This document shows positions 1-7,100 of a stretch of DNA of 64,000 bases, piece after piece (position 1 is the first letter of the stretch; the number at the start of each line of letters is the position of its first letter). This DNA is from Tritrichomonas musculus (lineage: Eukaryota > Parabasalia > Tritrichomonadida > Tritrichomonadidae): assembly GCA_039105265.1 (NCBI GenBank), contig JAPFFF010000019.1, forward strand, positions 2,574,501-2,638,500, written 5' to 3'. A program made the translations under genes and the position numbers. Under the pieces are notes generated by a model. It was not told the origin of the DNA, ran no database searches, and worked only from the letters and a program-made list of their open reading frames with translations.

Positions 1-79
1 ACTCACTTATAGGCTTGGCGAACAATATAACTTTGGAAGCGATGGTTCATATACTTATGATGATATTGCAACAGACCTT
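1..79 (+). CDS. Element B major capsid protein, upstream fragment
   Basis: The second reading frame is open from the window edge to the point where element A begins. It encodes a stretch ending YDDIATDL. The sequence on the far side of element A (from 22417) continues the same kind of capsid loop, so this is the left side of a capsid gene split by insertion. The loop differs from the matching part of the capsid gene in element A. Upstream parts of the gene lie outside the window. The assignment rests on the downstream part, which is nearly identical to the complete capsid gene at 18396-20339. Confidence 0.75.
74..79. repeat. Target site duplication of element A (left copy)
   Basis: GACCTT directly precedes the left end of element A and is repeated directly after its right end at 22417-22422. 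Six-base duplications are typical of Polinton insertion by a retrovirus-like integrase. Confidence 0.93.
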
Positions 80-161
80 AGTAGTGATAGTGGACCGTCT
101 GGTTGGGGGATATAAAATGACCCCCTTGTCATAGGGTTTACAGACCACAAACCTCAGCGCC

Positions 162-260
162 ATGACTCAAAAAATCGCCACTTTTTCAAAATTAGCCTCC
201 CATTTCATTCAAAAATCGGGTAGACAAATTTTGAATAAATTGACAAACTCCCAAAAATAA
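162..260 (+). CDS. Possible 32-residue micro-ORF inside the terminal repeat
   Basis: An ATG-to-TAA frame of 33 codons begins MTQKIATFSKLA and ends LNKLTNSQK. The same start, stop and length occur in the diverged end of element B (61013-61111), where about 20 central bases differ but the frame stays open. It also occurs at the right end of element A (22236-22334). The predicted peptide is basic and possibly amphipathic. No known family is recognised. It could instead be a replication or integrase-binding sequence that happens to be open, so coding is unproven. Confidence 0.35.
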   Translation: MTQKIATFSKLASHFIQKSGRQILNKLTNSQK

Positions 261-300
261 CATCTCTTTAAATGGTGGGAGTTTTTTATCCTCCCATAAA

Positions 301-651
301 ATGACAAACTATTATCAACACATTAATGACTTTGAAGATATTGTTCCAATTGATAATGTAATGCCAGCTGATGTTAAACAATTGATATCACATTGCAATC
401 ACACTTTTCATAAAAGGTTTTATTTCTTCAGTCTTTCAACAAAGAAATTTTATCGATATTATCCTGATGAACAACAATCAAAAGAATTACCAAGCAGATT
501 TAAAACCAATAGCATATCACCAGCTTATCGTTTAACTCCTGACATTTCATTCAAATCAGGAAAGAAAATCAAAGATGATATAATTATTAGCAAACATTTC
601 ATTAAAAGAATTGAACAAATGAATTCATTAACGATACCATCATGTCATTAG
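301..651 (+). CDS. Cargo protein of unknown function, 116 residues, in the terminal repeat
   Basis: The frame begins with ATG just after a short inverted pair (TGGGAG ... CTCCCA). The protein starts MTNYYQHINDFEDIV and is rich in Lys, Phe, Tyr and Ser. No motif or membrane segment is recognised. An identical copy is encoded by the right inverted repeat at 21845-22195, so the gene is present twice per element. The visible end of element B lacks it. It is bracketed by two copies of the element-end sequence (106-235 and 651-779), which suggests later capture as cargo. Identity of the two copies favours recent homogenisation of the repeats. Confidence 0.7.
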   Translation: MTNYYQHINDFEDIVPIDNVMPADVKQLISHCNHTFHKRFYFFSLSTKKFYRYYPDEQQSKELPSRFKTNSISPAYRLTPDISFKSGKKIKDDIIISKHFIKRIEQMNSLTIPSCH

Positions 652-779
652 GGGATTAAAAAATGACCCCTCAAACCAGGATTTACAGACCCCAAACCTC
701 AGCGCCATGACTCAAAAAATCGCCACTTTTTCAAAATTAGCCCCTCATTTCATTCAAAAATCGGGTAGACACTTTTGAA
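651..779. repeat. Internal second copy of the element-end sequence
   Basis: The block repeats the outer end sequence at 106-235 with scattered differences; both contain the segment CTCAGCGCCATGACTCAAAA. It lacks the first 26 bases of the outer end (AGTAGT onwards). The rest of the gene-free stretch to 1027 holds the tandem GAATCTTCATCTTT units, an AGTAGTATATATCAG segment, a GC-richer hairpin-prone part near 836-860, a segment matching the 75-codon gene, and the promoter-like sequence of the next gene. Confidence 0.8.
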
Positions 780-964
780 TCTTCATCTTTGAATCTTCAT
801 CTTTGAACTTGTTTAGTAGTATATATCAGTCGGTTTCCGTCAGGCTAAAGCCCGCCGTCAACACGACTAATGAACAAAAATAATATGAACTCATTTAATG
901 ATTACCATCAATTGATGTTTCATTTATTAGGCAATTCATTTAATTCATTCTCAAGTTGATGCAC

Positions 965-974
965 TTTATTTTTG
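965..974 (+). promoter_or_regulatory. Candidate promoter motif TTTATTTTTG
   Basis: This motif, shared by many genes in all the elements, lies about 50 bases before the ATG at 1028. A second similar T-rich run follows at about 998-1014. The segment is derived from the inverted copy of the small gene at 21363-21590, whose matching bases read GTTTGTGTTTG. Confidence 0.4.
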
Positions 975-1027
975 AGGCTGTTGATGTCTTCAATGACGTT
1001 TTTATTTTTTAATTTCATGATAAAGAC

Positions 1028-1486
1028 ATGACAACACCAAAGGTTTATGATTACATCAATTCATTGATTGATATGCTGGATGAAACAGAGAAGTTCAAAC
1101 AATGTGATTTCTCAATTCTGTGTGATAGATATCCAATACCTTGTGGAAAGGCTGCATATAAAGCTAAAGTGTTGTACATATCATTGAAGAACAAAGAGAA
1201 TGAATTCAAACGATTCTATCACGACAAGATAGTCGACCTCGGTCTTGAATATATAACACTTACATCAAATGTTAGAAGAAGAATATCAACAACATCTATT
1301 GAGTTCTTCGTTGAAGGTTCAAATGAAGAGCAATCATTTAAAGAATACAAGTATTATAATTACAGTATCAGGAAAGTTAATGATAAGAAAACAAAAGAAC
1401 TCATTGAACAAATGAGACAAAAATATAATATCAATACACCACAACTGTTTGTTGGTGTTCAACAACAAATTGTATTAGATGAATGA
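1028..1486 (+). CDS. Conserved element protein of unknown function, 152 residues
   Basis: It begins MTTPKVYDYINSLIDML. Close copies are found in element B (60211-60669) and a more distant one in element C (51777-52226), always convergent with the packaging ATPase and overlapping its 3' end by about 11 bases. Conserved features are PKVYxYxNxLIxML near the start, KFxxCDFSILC, and a C-terminal PxxFVGxxQ. No catalytic motif is recognised. Constant pairing with the ATPase suggests a packaging or virion role, but that is inference. In all three elements it is the gene nearest, or nearly nearest, one terminal repeat. Confidence 0.85.
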   Translation: MTTPKVYDYINSLIDMLDETEKFKQCDFSILCDRYPIPCGKAAYKAKVLYISLKNKENEFKRFYHDKIVDLGLEYITLTSNVRRRISTTSIEFFVEGSNEEQSFKEYKYYNYSIRKVNDKKTKELIEQMRQKYNINTPQLFVGVQQQIVLDE

Positions 1487-2419
1487 AAGGTTATTAGTTC
1501 GAACATTGATTAAAACGAATTGATGTGCTTTCATTGTTCTGTATCGATTCCATAGCTCTTCGAAATCTATTGGAAATGGAACTTGTTGATATATGTAGCC
1601 GAGTTTCTGTCGTGAATAACCACTAAAGATGAAGAATGATGTTGCATTATTTTTCCATTCTGTTGTTAAAGCTTTGAAGAACTGGATGTTAACGAATATG
1701 ATTAGATTCTTATGTCGAAGCTGACTGATGGTATTGATAAAATAGGATGATTTAATTAGTTTCGATTTCAAGAAGTCTTCACAAAGAATGATAGTATTTA
1801 GTGGTTTATTTGGTTGACCTAGTTTATTGATATGAAGAAACTCAAACATATCGTTTAACTTCTTTTCATTTTGCTTCGCAAAAGGGGACTCCGTCCCTTC
1901 GATTACTATTTTTGGTGTTGATGAATATTTGTTATACAATTCTTTATATAAATCAAGTTGTTTAAGATATTCTTCAGCATTGCTGTCAGCAACAGTTTTT
2001 ATTGGTAGCTGTATCAATTCGCGTTGACTTTCGAATGTAGCATCGTTAATTGTTCCGTTTCGTGATACATAAACAATTAAATGAAAGCCAGCGTTCTTCA
2101 TTCGAGACATTTGAATAACATCTCGTAGCATTATATGACTCTTTCCTTTACCTTGCTGACCAACGAGTATGTTCAATGAATTGTAATATGAATAAATACC
2201 GTTTGCGATCGGTCTGATTGATTCGTTTTTTATTTTTGATTCATTGCGTTGATATGCTTTATTCATCTCATCATCAATATTAAATGTCTTTTCATTAACT
2301 GTTGGCTTGAATGATTCATATTCAAATGCAAAACTCATTTGGTCATCATCATAATCAGAGCTATTAGAAAATAAAACCTCTTTATAATTAAACTGAGTGG
2401 GTTTCATGAAACCTTTCAT
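1475..2419 (-). CDS. FtsK-HerA/A32-type genome packaging ATPase
   Basis: This ATPase is expected to pump element DNA into the capsid. The Walker A motif GQQGKGKSH lies near residues 90-100. A hydrophobic strand ending ILCED (Walker B) lies around residue 210, and the conserved QLRHKN and ATSFFIFSGYSRQ segments follow, as in A32-like ATPases of large DNA viruses and Polintons. The 314-residue length fits. The start MKGFMKP could equally be the second Met. Compared with element B's copy it carries about ten extra residues (around GTESPFAKQN) encoded by a 30-bp twin-hairpin insert at 1870-1899. It overlaps the convergent 152-residue gene. Confidence 0.92.
   Translation of the reverse strand: MKGFMKPTQFNYKEVLFSNSSDYDDDQMSFAFEYESFKPTVNEKTFNIDDEMNKAYQRNESKIKNESIRPIANGIYSYYNSLNILVGQQGKGKSHIMLRDVIQMSRMKNAGFHLIVYVSRNGTINDATFESQRELIQLPIKTVADSNAEEYLKQLDLYKELYNKYSSTPKIVIEGTESPFAKQNEKKLNDMFEFLHINKLGQPNKPLNTIILCEDFLKSKLIKSSYFINTISQLRHKNLIIFVNIQFFKALTTEWKNNATSFFIFSGYSRQKLGYIYQQVPFPIDFEELWNRYRTMKAHQFVLINVRTNNLSFI
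1870..1899. repeat. 30-bp twin-hairpin insert in the ATPase gene
   Basis: The insert consists of two adjacent hairpins: TTTGC-TTC-GCAAA and GGGAC-TCC-GTCCC. Element B's ATPase gene lacks exactly these 30 bases at the same place, giving an unfilled site. The reading frame is kept. Related copies lie at 6051, 6820, 8784, 23452 and 55086. Confidence 0.85.
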
Positions 2420-2443
2420 TTCTTTAGTTTTCGTTAAAGCTCT

Positions 2444-2575
2444 TCATGAATACATTTTTGTTCTTATCTCTTCACTGAGTTCTGGTTCTTTGTCTGGTAT
2501 CATTAATGATACTTCAACAAGCTTCACTAAAAATAAACCTGTTAATAATGAAACCACTAATATTTCATATATCAT
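2444..2575 (-). CDS. Small single-pass membrane protein, 43 residues
   Basis: The short frame starts MIYEILVVSLLTGLFLV, a single hydrophobic helix at residues 2-18, and ends PELSEEIRTKMYS. Element B (59152-59283) encodes a nearly identical peptide. Element C (50749-50868) encodes a 39-residue version with the same layout and the shared end PELxEExRxKxYS. In all three it lies directly between the 191-196-residue gene and the ATPase. Conservation across diverged elements supports real coding despite the size. Role unknown; a virion or host-membrane function is possible. Confidence 0.8.
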   Translation of the reverse strand: MIYEILVVSLLTGLFLVKLVEVSLMIPDKEPELSEEIRTKMYS

Positions 2576-2585
2576 TTATTAGTCT

Positions 2586-3176
2586 TTAAATTGTTAACTT
2601 TAATGATATACCATATTTGATGAACTGTGAATAAATATTATTATAACAATACTTGAATTCTTCTGTTTTATTGTCTTTTGTTATCAATATCTTTGATATC
2701 TTCATTAATTCTTTATCATTTGATGAAATACAACCGCATGAAGCTTCACATTCATCAATAACGAGTTCAACTTTATCTGCTTGAGTTAATAGTTTAATCA
2801 TATTCATCAACAAATCACTTTTACAAATAAGATATGAATTAATTCTCAACGGATTATTCTCATACATTTCAATAATCATTTCAAGGAATTTATTTTTGAT
2901 TTCGAGCTCATCAAGTTCATTTCCTAAGTCTATTATTCCACGGTCTTGAATAAGATTGTTTGTTTGAGGTATTGATTGAGATGTTCCACTCATCTGTGGT
3001 ATAGTAAAATTTGTGGCTTGAGATGATTGAGGTAATGGTTGAACTGATGGATATTCAACTGGTTGAATTGGTCTTTGATTCTTTGGTTGAATCTTGATGT
3101 TGATATTGGTATTCTGTTCTTGTTTAACTGATGCATCACTTTCTGATGATAGAATTCTCGCTTTAGAGAGAGTCAT
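2586..3176 (-). CDS. Conserved element protein with Cys-rich segment, 196 residues
   Basis: The N-terminus MTLSKARILSSE is followed by a Pro/Gln-rich low-complexity linker (about residues 30-75), then a helical C-terminal half with a VELVIDE...CGC segment. Copies exist in B (58566-59141) and C (50168-50713). The RARILSSE/KARILSSE start, the EIKNKFLE helix and the ADKVELVI strand are shared. The Cys cluster (CEASCGC here, CTGC in C, CACNGC in B) could bind metal. No family is recognised. It is co-oriented with the small membrane protein and ATPase, suggesting one module. Confidence 0.82.
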   Translation of the reverse strand: MTLSKARILSSESDASVKQEQNTNINIKIQPKNQRPIQPVEYPSVQPLPQSSQATNFTIPQMSGTSQSIPQTNNLIQDRGIIDLGNELDELEIKNKFLEMIIEMYENNPLRINSYLICKSDLLMNMIKLLTQADKVELVIDECEASCGCISSNDKELMKISKILITKDNKTEEFKYCYNNIYSQFIKYGISLKLTI

Positions 3177-3230
3177 GAATGTTTGAATAAAAATAAAACA
3201 ACATCAATGATGAGTCATTCAATGATTCAT

Positions 3231-3476
3231 TTACAAAGTCATCTGTTCAGCTGATTTGATACGTTCATCAATAGCTCTTAATTGTATTTTAATCGATTCA
3301 ATATCATTAAATAGTTGTTTATATATCGACAATATGTGAATCATCTTATCAAACTTTCCGTTTAATGCATCATCTTCAGAATTCATGCATTCATTGAATA
3401 TCTTATCCTTTACCCTTCTAAACTGAGCGTGTAAAGCTGAAGAATCACAACTCAAACCATTAAGTGCACTATTCAT
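3231..3476 (-). CDS. Small helical protein, 81 residues
   Basis: It begins MNSALNGLSCDSSALHAQF and is predicted mostly helical, with heptad-like spacing around residues 45-75. Element B has a near-identical copy (58266-58511); I see none in element C. The promoter-like motif lies six bases upstream of its start. Function unknown; a small structural or scaffold role is possible. Confidence 0.75.
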   Translation of the reverse strand: MNSALNGLSCDSSALHAQFRRVKDKIFNECMNSEDDALNGKFDKMIHILSIYKQLFNDIESIKIQLRAIDERIKSAEQMTL

Positions 3477-3482
3477 TTAAAC

Positions 3483-3492
3483 CAAAAATAAA
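3483..3492 (-). promoter_or_regulatory. Candidate promoter motif TTTATTTTTG
   Basis: It reads CAAAAATAAA on the plus strand and lies six bases upstream of the minus-strand ATG at 3476. Element B has the same arrangement at 58249-58258. Confidence 0.5.
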
Positions 3493-3513
3493 ACTTCAAA
3501 AGATTCAATGAAT

Positions 3514-4020
3514 TCAAATCAATTGTGGTCTTCTTTGATTGTTATTGTTATTATTGTTATTGTTATCATTGTCATCATTGTCATGAGTCTGTTGCCTTTT
3601 CAATGTGAGAATCTTGTTAACCATGTACGTTGATATATCTATGTTTAAATGCTTTTTGATTAATAGTTTTGTGTATGATGCTTGTTTATGTGCTGGCAAC
3701 TTATTAATTTCATTCATTCGTTCTTCATCAAGGAACTGTATAACTAATTCACGTTCATGAGTGTTTAAGAACTTTGATGAATTGAATATGGAGCGCTTTG
3801 GTTTATCACTTTTTGGTGTTATATCATTCAATAAACTATTTTGTTCAGAGAAATGGGGTAGATTTTCATCATCTGATGATGAATCATTATTGTCATTGTC
3901 AAATGAAACGTTATTCACAAGGTTCCTGAAAGCTTCATTATCATCTGATTTAGCAATCAATATCGTTAACAAATGACGGATTGCATCAACATGTTTCAAT
4001 ATCTCTATTAATTCTGTCAT
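3514..4020 (-). CDS. Small protein with conserved basic C-terminal domain, 168 residues
   Basis: I place the start at MTELIEILKHV because B (57877) and C (36698) copies begin at the equivalent Met. An N-terminal helix is followed by an acidic variable linker (DSSSDDEN), then a conserved block from KRSIFNSSKFL through NKLPAHKQASYTKLL to STYMVNKIL. This block looks like a small helical, possibly DNA-binding fold. The tail is an Asn-rich run from a (GTT/ATT)-type simple repeat at about 3536-3580. It is divergent from the polymerase gene with under 90 bases between starts, so the two may share control. No known family is recognised. Confidence 0.75.
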   Translation of the reverse strand: MTELIEILKHVDAIRHLLTILIAKSDDNEAFRNLVNNVSFDNDNNDSSSDDENLPHFSEQNSLLNDITPKSDKPKRSIFNSSKFLNTHERELVIQFLDEERMNEINKLPAHKQASYTKLLIKKHLNIDISTYMVNKILTLKRQQTHDNDDNDNNNNNNNNNQRRPQLI

Positions 4021-4107
4021 TTCAATGAAATAAAAAACCTGAATTATTTTTTTTTGATTTAACATTTTTCAAATTTCAAATAATTTGATTTTTTAATTAT
4101 ATCATAA

Positions 4108-7100
4108 ATGAGTTCGCGTTATTACTATCAAAAAGATACCAAATCATTTGTTATTGAACAAATCAGGTATATCAATAATGAACTTCAATTAAAACCTCGC
4201 TTATCAACATCTAAACCTTCTGACTATGATGTTAAACATTTCAAGTCAATCTTAGAAAACTATCTAACTTCATTCGGTTTTAGAGAACATGAAGGTGATA
4301 GAATCAATGATACAACAATATTAGCTTTCGTCAATAGAATGAAGAAAGAAGCAGAAGAACAAGAAGAAGAGGAGGAAGAGGAACAATTTGAAGAAGAAGA
4401 ACAAGATGATGAACAAAAACTAAAACAAAAACAAATCGAGGACAACATTAAAATTGCTCATGATGCACTCAACAAAGCCCTTCAATTAATTAAATCTGAA
4501 AATATATTATTGAGACCATTACCACCAAAGACAAACAAACAACCTCAACGATATGAAGATATTCGATTCAACAATGAAAATGCTGAATTAATTGAATACA
4601 TCAAAAAGTTTGGCTATAAAGGTGTTCATTCAAAACATGATTCATATTTCATAATCAATGAACCTGAAAACTTTGATGAAGCCGTCGAAGCATGCAGTCA
4701 TTTCATTGACCAATTCCCAAATGATAGTGAAAAAGTTGAACGATTAGATGAAGACAGTAAAGAACCGATTAAAATATATTACAAAAACGGAGTTTCATCA
4801 ATTGAAGACATCAATGAATATTTAACTGAGACAGTGTTTAAACAAGAAGTGAAACCGTTCAAAATATATTTTCAATTGACAGGCATATTTGAGATACCGC
4901 CCAAGAATGAAAACGAAAGATATACGTATGAAGCAAGTGAAATCAAATGGAAGAACTATAAATCATCAATTCCGATAATAGTTAGAGAGAGTAAAGATGT
5001 TGACAAAGTTAAACTGTATATTGAATCAAAGATTCATGAATATGAAACCACTACTTCAAACATCAAATTGTGTATTGTTTGGTCTGTTTCGTTTACAATC
5101 TCACGAGTTGTTAAGATAACAGGAAAGATTGATGAAGTTTCAGAATTGTTTGGCAAAAATAAATATATCATTATTGATAACGTTGATGATTGTTTGTGTT
5201 GGTATCGTTTCCTTGCTTGTTGTTTGAATAAGCAACTTATTGAAACACGAACATTTAAAATCTCTGACAGAACAGCAGCAGCAAAGAAAATATTATGTGA
5301 TGAACACGGTTTGAGTTATACAAAGAAGCCTTCAAAAGCAGCAAAACAATTAATCAACACCTTCAAAGGAATCACAATTGAAGAAATGAAAGAATCAGCG
5401 AAGAATCATAACATCAATGTCAACATTTATGAATACAACCAAACTGAAACAGATAAAAAAGGCTTTTTCGATTTACAAGACCAATGGCATAACACAGACG
5501 AATCAAACAAAACGTTTTCAGCTCTCTTGTATTCAAAGGATAAGATAATTCACATAATGTACATCATCAATGCTGAAGCATTAACAAATATTCATATTTG
5601 TCCTCATTGTGGTTCATACATTCACAAAGGTCATGAACATATGGATAGATTCAACAGACATGTAGATAAATGTGAGAAGCTAGGAGGCAAATTCAAAAAG
5701 GATTTCATACCTTCACGAGAAGCTTTACCATATTGTCCACACATTTTAAACAATCCTGTTTATTTGTATTGTCTTTCATATGAACTTGAATGGAAGCCAA
5801 CAATTCATTATATCACTTATGATTTTGAAACAATGGAACAAAAGATTGAAAAGAAAGTCAGTGATAAATCAGTTATCAATTCTCGATTGATTCCTTTGAG
5901 TGTTTCATCATGTGTGAAGCTTGATAAAGGATTGATAACAAAGAACTTTGATATAAGAACAAATGACTTCATTGCCAAATGGATTGACTGGTTATTTGTT
6001 GCTGGCTGTGATGTGTATGCTGATAAGTTGAATCATTTGAAATCATTCATTTCGCTTCGCGAAAGGGGACAATGTCCCTTCAAAGATAAATCGGAAGAAG
6101 AACTCAATAAAATAGATACATCATTGAAAACAATAACAGTATTCGGTTTTAATTCATCACGATTTGATTCAAACTTATTCAAAGAGCAATTGATTAAAAA
6201 TCATTGGTCTATCGATAGCGGAATGATTGGAACAGCTACATCATTGAAACAATTTATATTGAAATCATCAAAGTATCCTATTCGATTACGATTCATTGAC
6301 GCACAAGCATTTGTTGCTGGAGGAACACTCAAACAGTTTGGAATCGATTTTGGTGGGATTTCTAACAGTTCGAAAGGTGTCTTTCCTTATGAAGCAATCA
6401 ACAGTGATAATTATAATGAAGTGTTATCAAAGAGTGAACCGTTCAAATATGAAGACTTCTACAGTTATCTCAATCAAAAGAATCCATTAACAAAAGCTGA
6501 TTATGAAGAGTATTTGATAGATTCAAAGAGGTTTGCAACACGTTGGGATTATTTGTTGTCATACAATGACAATGATGTTGAGATGATGATTAAACCGATT
6601 GACAACCTTATTCAAATGAATGCTGAATATAAAGTTGATTTGATAAGTAATCTTTCATTGTCAAAGAACGCATCATGTATCAAATATGCTCTTGCTTACA
6701 AAGATTTTAATCCGAAGAACGACTATGAAATCATCAACAAATCAAATACATTCAAACCAACAATGAAATGGTGGTTAAATAAATGTGATAACTATCGAAA
6801 GCAAGACATGAAACATAATTTTTGCTCGCAAAAAGGCGATTCATCGCTTCAATCAAATCAAAATCAACGTGATATATCAAAATGTGTTAGTGAAAAGGAT
6901 TTCGAAGCATTCATGAAATTGTATGAATCAAATGAAACAGGTAAATGTCATTTATGTGGTGAACACTTTACTTACAACAACAAACCGACACTTGACAGAA
7001 TAGATAACAACAAAGGACATCAGATTGATAACTGTTTACTTGCTTGTGCTGAATGTAATCGTTTAAGACAACGTGATGACGACAAGATAACAAGAACCAA

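Larger units (their letters stand above)
80..1000. repeat. Left terminal inverted repeat of element A
   Basis: It matches the reverse complement of about 21516-22416. It holds, in order, an outer end block (80-261), a 116-codon gene (301-651), a second copy of the end sequence (651-779) and a segment matching the 3' end of the small gene at 21363-21590. One 14-bp unit (GAATCTTCATCTTT) is present once more on this side than on the right. The inner boundary is fuzzy because similarity fades within the small-gene segment. In Polintons the termini are the presumed protein-primed replication origins. Confidence 0.9.

Noticed and set aside
4260-4448. Minus-strand Ser/Cys-rich frame opposite the polymerase Glu-rich run (also 57447-57632)
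   Set aside because: Mirror of the GAA-rich repeat in the polymerase gene; no independent support.
6930-7095. Intein in the polymerase gene
   Set aside because: The HNH unit is present but no splice-junction residues or splicing blocks are seen, and element C has the same compact arrangement.
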